A stretch of DNA of 64,000 nt, from assembly GCA_942492065.1 (NCBI GenBank), contig CALODV010000008.1, forward strand, positions 124,001 to 188,000. Reading direction: 5' to 3'. Below the pieces are notes generated by a model. The model made no database searches. It saw only the letters and a program-made list of their open reading frames with translations, and was not told where the DNA came from. Source of the DNA: G963665815 sp942492065. GTDB lineage: Bacteria > Cloacimonadota > Cloacimonadia > Cloacimonadales > JAIOQZ01. Positions 14,636 through 24,430 of the stretch are shown piece by piece; the first letter of the stretch is position 1; every line of letters begins with the position of its first letter. The position numbers and the translations under genes are program-made.

Positions 14636-17269
14636 CTATAGACCAACTTTACTTCCGGTGGGAGAGTATATCAGGTAATCGGTTTGACCATTACCATCAA
14701 AATCTCCGAATGCAATATTTTCTATAGTGAATGAATTCATTCTTAGTTGGGATGCTCCACCCCACGAATAATTTCCGTATGAGCCATTAAGTTCTGCCTT
14801 TACCCATGAAGCAAAGATTATGTCTTCTTTTCCATCATGATCTATATCATAGATTTTTACTTGATCGGCAGTGTATGGGAAATTAATAATCTCATAATTG
14901 ACGGCAACATTATTGATTAAGCCGTTAGAACCTATTGACATGCTAATAACATGAATCTTATTATTTTGAAATACAATAATTTCATCTTTTGTATCACCGT
15001 TAAGATCAGCAGCTACACAATTTGCAGAAGAAAAATCATAAGCCGCATTAGATCCCTTAGTGTACCAACGTCCGTTACCAGTTACGGAAGAAATGAAGTA
15101 GAAGTCATTTGCAGTTGGTGTGCAATACATTAAGTCGATTTTGTTATCTCCATCAAAATAACCGAATACTAAGTTCTCCATAGGTACTGATGTGCTTGCA
15201 AGACTACTATATCCATGGAAATTCGGAGTATCTGTTTGAGGAAAGTTAGGTCCTATTCGCTCAACTGGGGTATTGATGGCAAACTTAATCCAGCTTCCAT
15301 CTTTATAGCCTAAATCATTTACGCCATCTCCATTAATATCACCTACAACAGTATTTGAGAAGGATTCTGTATGATCATATGTAACAGGATAAAAGATGTC
15401 TGAATAGTCTCCTCTAGTAGCATTACTTGTAAAACCTTCGAGATATCCTCTACCAGAGGTTTCTTTATGAACGACGAACTCAGCGCCTCCCCATCGACTG
15501 TCATAGTTATTGCTTTTATTTAAAATATCTGTTCTTCCATCATTATTAAAATCTGCGACATGCAGATCGTTAAGTGAATTAATACTGATATTGTTGTCAG
15601 TGAAGTAGAAAACAGGTTGAAGAAATTCCCATGAGTCATTTCCATTTTCTGGGTTAAAGAGAATGTATAGTGCCGGATCAGTATTTTGCCCATCAAATGA
15701 GTTAAAAAAAACTTGCATGTTACCAAATACAGCGTCGAAAACACTGTTAGTGTCAATAATGTCTTTGTTAACCTGCCAGTTCCAAACATAGTAATTTCCT
15801 TTTCCACCCTGGGTACCATACATCTGACGAATGGGGTAGTCGGCATTAGACATATTAATGAATTGATTGTGGTATATTTTACAAATATCTTCTGGGAGTC
15901 CTCTAATACCAACAGCTGCTTTATATTCCTGTATTGCTGAAGCCTCAGCTATAACAGTATTATTATATATTTCAATTGTTCCTCCTGCATATACTGAGGG
16001 ATTAACACTTACTGAGGGATCAGGATTTGAGGTATAATGATATTCTCCGTGTACGTCAAAAGCTGTTCTTGGAGTAAAATGTAAGTCATTCGCTTTATAA
16101 TAGGTGGTTAGATGGTATCCTGAATTATTGATAATATTATCATAAGCTCTATAGTTAATTTTTGGAGCACTATTATTACCAGTATCTCCTGCAATAAAAT
16201 GTCTAGAATACTTACATACATTCTCTGAAACTTCTGCATCTATACCATTTGATAAAGAAATAGCATAACCATCTCCGGTTCCAATATTATTTTCAAAGTA
16301 GTTTCCTTTAATTTCTATGTTGACTGTGTTGTTATTTGGTTCAGTTACCATTATTGCTGATCTTGCCCATTTCTCAAAATAGCAGTCGTTAATGTTCAGA
16401 TGGTTCAGAATTTTTGAATAACCTGATTTTGCACGTATTGCACTGGGCTCTTTTGAGTCATTTGTCTCAGTATCAGAATTAGGATGATTCTCAAAGCAAT
16501 CCTGCTTACCAATAAATCTGATTCCCGATATTTCGATGTTACTACCAAAAGCACATACGATAGGTATTTTATCTTCATTTGCTTGATTCTCAATGTCATC
16601 ATAGTTTTCTGGAAATCTCAGCGTAGCTCCCGGTTCACTGGGATTGCTACTCCGTGTACTAATAAGTTTCACATTGTTTCCAAGTGTAATATATCCTTTC
16701 AAATAATGTGCTTGTGAATAACCTTGCAAGTAAGGGAATTTGTCAACATCAAGGCTATCGCAATGGGGATTAGTTTTTGGATATTCAGTTTTCAAGTATT
16801 GAATTTCTACATCAGGTTGAATATATATTAAATACGTTCTGTTTGAAGTATTTCTGTAAAATGCTTTCTGTGTCAGCATTCTTAAGTAATACTTAGCTGA
16901 ATAATTGTTTGAGTTCCATTGACCTTGACTAGAATCCTGTGGTGGATGGAAGTCAGTATCTGTAGGTGTGTCATTAAAGTAGTATCTACCTGGTTCATAA
17001 TTCTGGGTAACTACAAACTTATAATACCCATTAGGGTTTTGGATAGCAGGATCAGTTGAGCCGGAGGTTGCATAATTCAAGAATCTTGAATATGTCCATT
17101 CTGACCGACCAGCAAGTATTATAGATTCAGTAATTGAAGCTCCATCGTTTTTACCCCCCCCCATGGCATCAGTTAAACTTGAGGTGATGTTAATTCTGTC
17201 ATGGCATCCCCATATTGCAATTAGCACTGCAATGACAATTAGTACAATTACAAAGGTTGTTTTTTTCAT
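14636..17269 (-). CDS. Beta-helix/FG-GAP repeat lipoprotein, paralogue A, with G9 tract
   Basis: About 877 residues from ATG 17269, preceded by AAAGGGGAAAC. An N-terminal hydrophobic segment ends in a lipobox-like IAIWGC (Cys about 22). Residues about 180-460 look like a right-handed parallel beta-helix (pectate-lyase-like: repeated IEISGIRF, VNIEIKGNYFENN, IEIYNNTVI). The last about 300 residues carry FG-GAP loops (DFNNDGRTD, DINGDGVNDL, DLNGDTKDE, DIDHDGKED, DFDGNGQTD). Probably a surface lipoprotein that binds or degrades polysaccharide; no catalytic motif recognised. Codons about 38-41 are encoded by an uninterrupted run of nine Gs. Paralogue B lies upstream with matching flanks. Confidence 0.75.
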   Translation of the reverse strand: MKKTTFVIVLIVIAVLIAIWGCHDRINITSSLTDAMGGGKNDGASITESIILAGRSEWTYSRFLNYATSGSTDPAIQNPNGYYKFVVTQNYEPGRYYFNDTPTDTDFHPPQDSSQGQWNSNNYSAKYYLRMLTQKAFYRNTSNRTYLIYIQPDVEIQYLKTEYPKTNPHCDSLDVDKFPYLQGYSQAHYLKGYITLGNNVKLISTRSSNPSEPGATLRFPENYDDIENQANEDKIPIVCAFGSNIEISGIRFIGKQDCFENHPNSDTETNDSKEPSAIRAKSGYSKILNHLNINDCYFEKWARSAIMVTEPNNNTVNIEIKGNYFENNIGTGDGYAISLSNGIDAEVSENVCKYSRHFIAGDTGNNSAPKINYRAYDNIINNSGYHLTTYYKANDLHFTPRTAFDVHGEYHYTSNPDPSVSVNPSVYAGGTIEIYNNTVIAEASAIQEYKAAVGIRGLPEDICKIYHNQFINMSNADYPIRQMYGTQGGKGNYYVWNWQVNKDIIDTNSVFDAVFGNMQVFFNSFDGQNTDPALYILFNPENGNDSWEFLQPVFYFTDNNISINSLNDLHVADFNNDGRTDILNKSNNYDSRWGGAEFVVHKETSGRGYLEGFTSNATRGDYSDIFYPVTYDHTESFSNTVVGDINGDGVNDLGYKDGSWIKFAINTPVERIGPNFPQTDTPNFHGYSSLASTSVPMENLVFGYFDGDNKIDLMYCTPTANDFYFISSVTGNGRWYTKGSNAAYDFSSANCVAADLNGDTKDEIIVFQNNKIHVISMSIGSNGLINNVAVNYEIINFPYTADQVKIYDIDHDGKEDIIFASWVKAELNGSYGNYSWGGASQLRMNSFTIENIAFGDFDGNGQTDYLIYSPTGSKVGL
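17154..17162 (-). repeat. Homopolymer G9 tract (C9 on the + strand) inside a lipoprotein gene
   Basis: Nine consecutive Gs on the coding strand, covering the end of an ATG and the next Gly codons just after the lipobox of the 14636-17269 gene. The paralogue has an interrupted GGGAGGGG at the same place. Gain or loss of one G would cut the protein to a short peptide, so it is a candidate slippage switch. Confidence 0.9.
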
Positions 17270-17382
17270 TGTTTCCCCTTTCGGAGATAGATTATTCAAG
17301 GGACATTGAAAATGTATTTATCCCACATAAATCTCATCTCCTGTATCAAATAAAGAAAATTAACGATGTATAGTCAAGGATT
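17162..17382. repeat. Duplicated promoter/leader/signal-peptide module, copy 1
   Basis: About 220 bases covering the lipobox-coding start of paralogue A, its ribosome site, leader and minus-35 word. The copy at 19803-20023 differs at only a few positions over most of this length, although the protein bodies have diverged widely. Confidence 0.85.
17349..17377 (-). promoter_or_regulatory. Candidate promoter of lipoprotein paralogue A
   Basis: On the minus strand TTGACT (complement of 17372-17377), 17 bases, then TTTATT (complement of 17349-17354). The matching position before paralogue B reads TTGACT-17-TATTGT. Confidence 0.45.
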
Positions 17383-17420
17383 ATCTGATGTATTCGTGAA
17401 ATTATGGTGATTTAGGGAGG

Positions 17421-17450
17421 GAAAAAGCATGGCAGATATCCACCATGCTT
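17421..17450 (-). terminator. Intrinsic terminator of the 17481 gene
   Basis: AAGCATGG (17425-17432) pairs with CCATGCTT (17443-17450), and on the minus strand a run of five Ts follows. A copy of the 14576-14607 terminator. Confidence 0.8.
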
Positions 17451-17480
17451 TCAATCTTATTTTAGTTTTTCTAAATCTAT

Positions 17481-19910
17481 CTATAAATCTACTTTACTTC
17501 CACTTGGTGAGTAAAGTAAAAAATCAATTTCTCCATTACCATCAAAATCACCTACTTCAAAATTACTGAATGTACAATTTGATGAACGATATGATTCTCT
17601 AGCGGGACATGTATAGCCTGATGGAAGTGAATTTTTGTGAATAGGGTACAAATACCATGTGCCTCCCCATGCAGCCATAAGATCGTCCCCATATTGATTA
17701 TCAAAGTTTGCAATTTTGAAGCTGTTAATTGTGGCTGATGTATTTGATAATATTATGTCGGGAGAAGCGGTTCCAGTTAATTGACCTGAACCATTAATAA
17801 TTGTCTCAATTATATATACATTTCTATTTTTAATCCCCATTAATTCATCGTTTCCATCTCCGTCAAAATCACCGACAACACAATCTTCAGATCTTATACC
17901 TAGGTTGTTTGTTCCGATATTTGTCCAACTTCCGGGATTAGAAGAATTAGAGAGGCACCACCTCCATTGATTAATTCCATTAACTTCTCTGGATACTACA
18001 ACATCAATTTTGCCATCACCATCAAAATAACCGAAACGAAGTCTTTCCATAGGTATCCCGGTAGTTATCCAATTGTACCTTGATGCCCAATTTGGTCTTG
18101 GTGTAAAAGTTAAGTCTGGATCTTGAGTAAGATCACCTGGAAAACATTGCAGATAACTTCCATTATGATATATTGCATCAATTGCTTCATCATTATTTAC
18201 ATATGCAAAATGCATATTTAAGAAAGATATTCCTGTTCCTGAAACCCTATATAAGGTATTGGGTGCTCTATAACTAGAATAAATACTTAAACCTTCAAAG
18301 AATCCTGTTATATTGGTTTGATTAATAACTGTGAACTCACAACCTTGCCAATATGAATTTGGGTAGTAGAGAAAATCAGTCCTATTATCATTATTGGTGT
18401 CTACAAGTCTGACTTTATCGAAGGTTATGTCATCGTCGTTTGTCGAAAAAACTGGAATCATATTTTTCCAATCCTTCTCACCATTGAACAGAATATAGTA
18501 TACATGCTCTTTTGAATTCATTCCAAAATTATTGTCGTATACCTCCATGTTACCCATTTCTGCATGTTTAGCGCCATTTTGGGTCTGCCATTTGTAGTCA
18601 TCACCAGTACTTTGGGCAGTATATCCTTGTCTTATTGGATATTCACTTTTGTCAAAATTTTGCAGGTCATTAAATTTTACGATACATTTGTCATTGGGGA
18701 TGCCTCTTATTCCAACAGCGATATTTGTGTAATTATACATATTGCCAATAATTGTATTACTTATTATCTCAATTCTTTCTCCAGCAGTAATATCAGGTGT
18801 ACTGGAATTGTTACAATAATGGTAGACTCCATGCATATCAAATGCAGTAGAAGGTTTGCAATCTTTATCACTATGAGGAGCTACATTAAGATTTTCTGAA
18901 TCATAAACTAACCCCCATACATAGTTATTTATGTAATTCCATTTAGCATAATATGTAGGTTGGCTTGAAGGATTTTTAGAACCGGCTCCAACAAAATGTC
19001 TGGAGTTTTCACTATAATTATAATAAATATTCACATTCTGTGGGGCGTCTCCAGAATTTGAACCGTCTATACCGATTGCATAACCTTCACCTGACCCCCA
19101 ACTCTCTGAGAAGAAATTTCCAGAGATATCAATTCGATCTAATCCTGTATCTACTATGGAAATTGCTCTATTCTGAAAAAGATGAAACTCATTGTTATCA
19201 ATTTTTACATCTACACATTCCCGTGCTAAAATGCAATGTGAATGTGCTTTAGGAGGAACATTGTCAAAATTTAATCCCCAGAAAACACTATCTGAGTAAA
19301 ATCTAATACCTGAAATTCTCACATTTGAAATATTACTATCAATGTTGATGATATAGGGACTGCTGAAATACCGAGTAACTGGAGGATTATTCACTAAATA
19401 TTCCAAATCAGTTAAGTTGTAATCAATTTTAATACAAGCTCCAGGTGATGAATTATACCCTCTGTCACTTGCTAGTGTTACATTAGAAGGAATATTTAAC
19501 ATGGGGGTTACATCATTTCCAGGAATTACTAATGTATCACTATATTGAAAACAGATTTCAACATTACTATCAAGGAATATCAGTGTAGGTGATGTGTAAG
19601 TCCTATCTAATAAGTAGCGTAAGTATTTTTTAGGGCTATAGTTACTATTATTTATGGATGGGTCAAGGTAAGTTTCACTTGGGTCAAAACTGTTGGTAAT
19701 TTTATACCTTGCTGTTATTGGCCAAGAGCTGTACTTGACAGCACCAGTTCCATTTATAGCATTAGTTCTTACTGAAGCTGGTGCTCCATAGGCTGCCCCT
19801 CCCATAGCATCAGTTAAACTTGAGGTGATGTTAATTCTGTCATGGCATCCCCATATTGCAATAAGCACTGCAATGACAATTAGTACAATTACAAAGGTTG
19901 TTTTTTTCAT
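17481..19910 (-). CDS. Beta-helix/FG-GAP repeat lipoprotein, paralogue B
   Basis: About 809 residues from ATG 19910 (AAAGGGG upstream). The first about 37 residues are nearly identical to paralogue A, including the IAIWGC lipobox. Then a beta-helix-like region (VRISGIRFYS, VDVKIDNNEF, DRIDISGNFFSES, IEIISNTIIG) and C-terminal FG-GAP loops (DTNNDNRTD, YFDGDGKID, DFDGDGNDE, DFDGNGEID). The last residues (YSPSGSKVDL) match paralogue A's YSPTGSKVGL. Both proteins lack the type IX-like tail of the third FG-GAP gene, so anchoring by lipid is the likely alternative. Strong conservation of the ends with a diverged middle suggests selection for variable binding surfaces. Confidence 0.75.
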   Translation of the reverse strand: MKKTTFVIVLIVIAVLIAIWGCHDRINITSSLTDAMGGAAYGAPASVRTNAINGTGAVKYSSWPITARYKITNSFDPSETYLDPSINNSNYSPKKYLRYLLDRTYTSPTLIFLDSNVEICFQYSDTLVIPGNDVTPMLNIPSNVTLASDRGYNSSPGACIKIDYNLTDLEYLVNNPPVTRYFSSPYIINIDSNISNVRISGIRFYSDSVFWGLNFDNVPPKAHSHCILARECVDVKIDNNEFHLFQNRAISIVDTGLDRIDISGNFFSESWGSGEGYAIGIDGSNSGDAPQNVNIYYNYSENSRHFVGAGSKNPSSQPTYYAKWNYINNYVWGLVYDSENLNVAPHSDKDCKPSTAFDMHGVYHYCNNSSTPDITAGERIEIISNTIIGNMYNYTNIAVGIRGIPNDKCIVKFNDLQNFDKSEYPIRQGYTAQSTGDDYKWQTQNGAKHAEMGNMEVYDNNFGMNSKEHVYYILFNGEKDWKNMIPVFSTNDDDITFDKVRLVDTNNDNRTDFLYYPNSYWQGCEFTVINQTNITGFFEGLSIYSSYRAPNTLYRVSGTGISFLNMHFAYVNNDEAIDAIYHNGSYLQCFPGDLTQDPDLTFTPRPNWASRYNWITTGIPMERLRFGYFDGDGKIDVVVSREVNGINQWRWCLSNSSNPGSWTNIGTNNLGIRSEDCVVGDFDGDGNDELMGIKNRNVYIIETIINGSGQLTGTASPDIILSNTSATINSFKIANFDNQYGDDLMAAWGGTWYLYPIHKNSLPSGYTCPARESYRSSNCTFSNFEVGDFDGNGEIDFLLYSPSGSKVDL

Positions 19911-20023
19911 TTTTTCCCCTTTCGGAGATAGATTATTCAAGGGACATTGAAAATGTATTTATCCCACATAAATCTCATCTCCTGCATCAACAATATAAAA
20001 TTAACGATGTATAGTCAAGGATT
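19803..20023. repeat. Duplicated promoter/leader/signal-peptide module, copy 2
   Basis: Second copy of the module at 17162-17382, before paralogue B. It includes the candidate minus-strand promoter TTGACT (20013-20018), 17 bases, TATTGT (19990-19995). Confidence 0.85.
19990..20018 (-). promoter_or_regulatory. Candidate promoter of lipoprotein paralogue B
   Basis: Minus strand: TTGACT, 17-base spacer, TATTGT, about 80 bases before the ATG at 19910. It sits in the duplicated module and has the best minus-10 of the three copies. Confidence 0.5.
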
Positions 20024-20515
20024 ATATGATGTATTTCTGAAAATATAGTTATTCAGGGATTTAGCAGAAGTAATCTTTGCATAATTGGGGTAGTTGACTC
20101 GATTTTAGTATTTACCAGATTCTTATTGATATGAGCTTCACGAAAGGCTTTCCTGATGAATTCTAAAATCTCGTCGAAGTTCTTTTATCAAAACTATTCG
20201 ATATTGTTATTATGCAAATTTCTCCATACGTAAAAAAGTCAGTTCTTACAGAATTTTTATATTTTGTTAACACGAAATTGCTATATATTATAAAAACATG
20301 CTATTTACAGTGTTCTTTGCATTATTGGGGGAGTTGATGAAGTTTCATCGAAACCTGATACTCGAAACTCTCAGTTTAGGCTATATAGCAAAGTACACTT
20401 ACAGTAATTTTCGATATGAAACCATGTGAGATTTTGATTGACTAAAAAACGTTATTTCTAAATTTTGAACATGAAAGAAAGTGGATATTTAATACTATTA
20501 TAAAGGAAGGATACT
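20024..20515. other. Intergenic region with a 24-base direct repeat
   Basis: About 490 bases between divergent genes, with no credible ORF. A 24-base direct repeat beginning TCTTTGCAT and ending AGTTGA lies at 20074-20097 and 20314-20337, differing at two positions. The first copy is followed by complementary words CGATTTTAG (from about 20099) and CTAAAATC (around 20162). This could be two copies of a small RNA or regulatory site, or a relic. TTGACT near 20440 may belong to the nifJ promoter. Confidence 0.5.
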
Positions 20516-23500
20516 ATGGGAAAAGTTACAAAAGCTACACTGGACGGAAATCAGGCGGCAACACACGTTGCATACGCTTTCAGCGATGTCGCTGCGATTT
20601 ACCCGATTACTCCCTCTTCAGACATGGGGCAGTATGCTGATGCCTGGGCTGCAAATGGTAGGAAAAACTTGTTCGGTCAGATTCTTGACGTGGCTGAACT
20701 GCAATCAGAAGCCGGAGCTGCAGGAGCTGTTCACGGAGCCCTCTCAGCAGGTGCACTGACAACAACTTTCACTGCTTCTCAAGGACTCATGCTTATGCTT
20801 CCTAACATGCACAAAATCGCAGGGGAAATGCTTCCTGCTGTTTTCCATGTTTCAGCAAGATCATTAGCATGTCAATCACTCTCAATCTTTGGAGATCACT
20901 CAGATGTAATGTCAGCTCGTAATACCGGCTGGGCATTAATGGCTGCATCTTCAATCCAGGAAATCATGGACTTAGGTCTTGTATCCCATCTCGCTACATT
21001 AAAAGCAAAAATCCCTTTCCTGAACTTCTTTGATGGATTCAGAAACTCACACGAAATTCAGAAAATCGATATGATTGATTATGAAGTATTCGAAGAAATG
21101 CTTGATATGAAATATGTAGAAGATTTCAGAAGTAGAGCAATGAATCCGGAAGTACCTCGTGTTAAAGTTGGTGCTCAGAATCCTGATGTTTATTTCCAGG
21201 GTAGAGAAACTGTTAATAAATATTACGATGCAACACCTGAAATCGTTAAAGAATACATGGAAGAAGTCTACAAAAAAGTCGGTAGAAAATATAACCTTTT
21301 TGATTATGTTGGTGCTCCTGATGCAGATAGAATGATCATTGCAATGGGTTCAGGCTGCGAAACAATCGAACAGACTATTAACTATCTTAACGAGAAACAG
21401 GGAACTAAACTCGGACTTCTCAAAGTTCGTCTTTACCGTCCATTCTCAGTAAAAGATTTTGTAGAAGCAATTCCTGAATCAGTTAAGAAAATCGCTTGTC
21501 TTGACAGAACAAAAGAACCGGGTTCAATTGGCGAACCACTTTATCTTGATACTGTTGCTGCTCTTAAAGATCGCAAAGATATGCTTATTATCGGTGGTAG
21601 ATATGGTCTTTCCTCAAAAGAATTCACACCATCAATGGTTAAAGCAATTTACGATCACCTTGACGGGGAAGCTTTCCACGGTTTCACAGTTGGTATCGAA
21701 GATGACGTTACTTTCAAATCACTGAAAATAGTTGATCATATTGATGCTGCTCCTGAAGGAATGGTAAACTGTAAATTCTGGGGACTCGGATCAGACGGTA
21801 CTGTTGGTGCTAACAAAAACTCTATCAAAATAATCGGTGACAACACTGATATGTATGCTCAGGGTTACTTCCAGTACGATTCAAAGAAATCAGGCGGGAT
21901 CACAAGATCACACCTCAGATTCGGTAAAAGCAAGATTCAATCAGAATACCTTGTACAGAATGCAGATTTCATCGCAGTTCACAATCAGGCATTCCTCACA
22001 CGTTTCGACGTTCTCGAAGGAATCAAAGACGGTGGAGTATTCCTTCTCAACTCTAACTTCCCTAAAGAAGAAGTATTCGAAAACCTTACAGCAGAACAAC
22101 AGAAAACAATAATTGAAAAGAAAATCAAACTTTATAATATAAACGCACTTGAAATTGCCGGAGAAGTTGGTCTCGGACAAAGAATCAACACAGTTATGCA
22201 GACAGCATTCTTCCTCATTTCCGGTGTACTTGAACGTGAAGCGGCAATCGAAATGATTAAGAAAGCAATTCACAAATCATTCATCAAAAAAGGTCAGGAA
22301 GTTGTTGATATGAACTGGGCAGCTGTTGATAAAACAAATGCTGCACTCGTTGAAGTTCCTGTTCCTGCTGCTGTAGCTGAAAAATCAGCTCCAAACGACG
22401 TTCTTATTCCAGAAAATTCAGATGAGTTCACCAAGAATATTATTGAACCTATCATGAGAGAAAAAGGTGATGATATCCCTGTTTCTCAAATGCCGTTTGA
22501 CGGATATATTCCATCAGGAACAACAAGACTGGAAAAACGCGGTGTTGCTCCATTCGTACCTCACTGGATTCCAGAAAGCTGTATCCAGTGTAATCAATGT
22601 TCTATTGTATGTCCTCACGCTGCAATCAGACCAAAACTGATAGACAGAGATCTTCTTAAAGATGCTCCTGAAACCTTTACTACCCTTAAAGCAATGGGTA
22701 AAGACGGTGAAAAGTATGATTACAAAATTCAGGTTTACACAGAAGACTGTCAGTCTTGCGGAAGCTGTGCAAATGTATGCCCTAAGGGTGCACTTGTAAT
22801 GACTGACGTACAGACAGAAAGAGATAACGGTGAAATTGATAACCAGAAATTCTTCGAAAACCTTCCTGAAGATATCCTCAGTGAAGTTGTTTCCGTAGAA
22901 TCCGTTAAAGGTTCTCAGTTCAAACAGCCTCTTATGGAATTCTCCGGTGCATGTGCCGGTTGTGGTGAAACTCCATATGTTAAGCTTATTACTCAATGGT
23001 TTGGCGACAGAATGATTATTGCTAACGCAACAGGTTGTTCATCAATCTGGGGTGGAACATTCCCTGCAATTCCTTATTGCAAAAACAAACACGGACAGGG
23101 ACCAACCTGGGCTAACTCATTATTTGAAGATAATGCTGAGTACGGTTTCGGTATGAAACTCGCTGTTGATTCTCACAGAAGACAGCTGATGTATAACATG
23201 AAGCTTTATATAGAACTTGGTCTTAATGACGAGATTACAGCTCTGTTCAACAAAGCTATTGAATTATGGCAGCAGACTTCAGAAGAAGCAAAAGAAAACT
23301 CAAGAAAGATTCAGGAACTTCTTCCAACAATCAAAGCTGAAGGCGATGCAGCTAAATACCTCAGAAGAGTTATCGAACTTCAGCACAACTTTGTACCTAA
23401 GAGTGTATGGGCGTTCGGTGGCGACGGCTGGGCTTATGATATCGGCTTTGGCGGGCTTGATCACGTACTTGCTTCAGGCAAAAACATCAACATTCTTGTT

Positions 23501-24037
23501 ATGGATACAGAGGTTTACTCTAACACCGGTGGACAGGCTTCTAAAGCAACTCCTATCGGTTCCGTAGCAAAATTTGCCGAATCAGGAAAACCAACAACCA
23601 AGAAAGATCTTGGAATGATGATGATGAGTTACGGCTATGTTTACGTTGCATCAGTATCAATGGGTGCAAACAAAGCTCAGATGACTAAGGCTATTCAGGA
23701 AGCTGAAGCGTATGACGGACCATCAATCATTCTTGCATATGCTCCATGTATCAACCACGGAATCGATATGTCTAACACACAAGCTGAAGAAAAACTTGTT
23801 GTGGACACCGGTTACTGGCTGCTTTACAGATACAATCCTGCTCTTAAAGCTGAAGGTAAAAATCCGTTTACTCTGGATTCAAAAGCTCCAACAAAACCGG
23901 TAAAAGAAGTACTTCAAAATGAAAAACGTTATACTTCTTTAAGAATGTCATTCCCTGATAAAATTGATGGTTACTGGGAAGCAGCAGATAAGTTTGTAAA
24001 AGCTCGTTACGAGCAGTACAAGAAAATGTCTGAATAA
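20516..24037 (+). CDS. nifJ: Pyruvate:ferredoxin (flavodoxin) oxidoreductase
   Basis: 1173 residues, the normal length of the single-chain enzyme. It oxidises pyruvate with CoA to acetyl-CoA and CO2, reducing ferredoxin, and is central to anaerobic energy metabolism in the cytoplasm. Domains in order: pyruvate-binding/transketolase-like I (start YPITPSSDMGQY), II, the gamma-like domain, two 4Fe-4S motifs (CIQCNQCSIVCP near 689 and CQSCGSCANVCP near 745), and the TPP domain with GGDGWAYDIGFGG near 968 and a proximal-cluster CAGCGETPY. GGAAGGA lies before the ATG. It is followed by a 76-base gap and rpsO. Oxygen-sensitive chemistry implies an anaerobe or microaerophile. Confidence 0.97.
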   Translation: MGKVTKATLDGNQAATHVAYAFSDVAAIYPITPSSDMGQYADAWAANGRKNLFGQILDVAELQSEAGAAGAVHGALSAGALTTTFTASQGLMLMLPNMHKIAGEMLPAVFHVSARSLACQSLSIFGDHSDVMSARNTGWALMAASSIQEIMDLGLVSHLATLKAKIPFLNFFDGFRNSHEIQKIDMIDYEVFEEMLDMKYVEDFRSRAMNPEVPRVKVGAQNPDVYFQGRETVNKYYDATPEIVKEYMEEVYKKVGRKYNLFDYVGAPDADRMIIAMGSGCETIEQTINYLNEKQGTKLGLLKVRLYRPFSVKDFVEAIPESVKKIACLDRTKEPGSIGEPLYLDTVAALKDRKDMLIIGGRYGLSSKEFTPSMVKAIYDHLDGEAFHGFTVGIEDDVTFKSLKIVDHIDAAPEGMVNCKFWGLGSDGTVGANKNSIKIIGDNTDMYAQGYFQYDSKKSGGITRSHLRFGKSKIQSEYLVQNADFIAVHNQAFLTRFDVLEGIKDGGVFLLNSNFPKEEVFENLTAEQQKTIIEKKIKLYNINALEIAGEVGLGQRINTVMQTAFFLISGVLEREAAIEMIKKAIHKSFIKKGQEVVDMNWAAVDKTNAALVEVPVPAAVAEKSAPNDVLIPENSDEFTKNIIEPIMREKGDDIPVSQMPFDGYIPSGTTRLEKRGVAPFVPHWIPESCIQCNQCSIVCPHAAIRPKLIDRDLLKDAPETFTTLKAMGKDGEKYDYKIQVYTEDCQSCGSCANVCPKGALVMTDVQTERDNGEIDNQKFFENLPEDILSEVVSVESVKGSQFKQPLMEFSGACAGCGETPYVKLITQWFGDRMIIANATGCSSIWGGTFPAIPYCKNKHGQGPTWANSLFEDNAEYGFGMKLAVDSHRRQLMYNMKLYIELGLNDEITALFNKAIELWQQTSEEAKENSRKIQELLPTIKAEGDAAKYLRRVIELQHNFVPKSVWAFGGDGWAYDIGFGGLDHVLASGKNINILVMDTEVYSNTGGQASKATPIGSVAKFAESGKPTTKKDLGMMMMSYGYVYVASVSMGANKAQMTKAIQEAEAYDGPSIILAYAPCINHGIDMSNTQAEEKLVVDTGYWLLYRYNPALKAEGKNPFTLDSKAPTKPVKEVLQNEKRYTSLRMSFPDKIDGYWEAADKFVKARYEQYKKMSE

Positions 24038-24113
24038 TAAACAGTTATAAAAAGCTTTACAAAGAATGTCGTAGATAAATTTTAAGACTTCATTAAAATA
24101 CGGAGGTAACAAT

Positions 24114-24383
24114 ATGGCTTTAAGTCTTGAGGCTAAGAAAGCGATTATGGCAGCGTATGGTCTCCATGATTCCGATACCGGCTCACCTGAAGTTCAGGTT
24201 GCTTTGATTTCAGAAAGAATCAAGCAGATCACTGAGCATCTGAAAATTCATAAGAAAGATTTTCACACGAGACGCGGTTTATTAAAACTGATCGGACAAA
24301 GAAGACGTTTACTTGATTATCTGACCAGAAAAGATATTGAGCGTTATCGTACAGTTATAAAATCGTTAGGACTTAGACGTTAG
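24114..24383 (+). CDS. rpsO: 30S ribosomal protein S15
   Basis: 89 residues, the standard size. It binds 16S rRNA helices and helps form the central domain of the small subunit. Recognisable signatures: HDSDTGSPEVQVALISERI near 19-37, HKKDFHTRRGLLKLIGQRRRLLDYL near 42-66. GGAGG lies 8 bases before the ATG. The gene precedes pnp as in many bacteria, with a strong terminator between them. Confidence 0.98.
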   Translation: MALSLEAKKAIMAAYGLHDSDTGSPEVQVALISERIKQITEHLKIHKKDFHTRRGLLKLIGQRRRLLDYLTRKDIERYRTVIKSLGLRR

Positions 24384-24392
24384 TTACGTAAC

Positions 24393-24416
24393 AAGGGGGA
24401 AGTTATTCCCCCTTTT
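24393..24416 (+). terminator. Terminator/attenuator between rpsO and pnp
   Basis: AAGGGGGA (24393-24400) pairs perfectly with TCCCCCTT (24407-24414), loop of six, followed by TTTT. Partial read-through into pnp is known in E. coli and may occur here. Confidence 0.8.
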
Positions 24417-24430
24417 ATCTCATTAATAAA

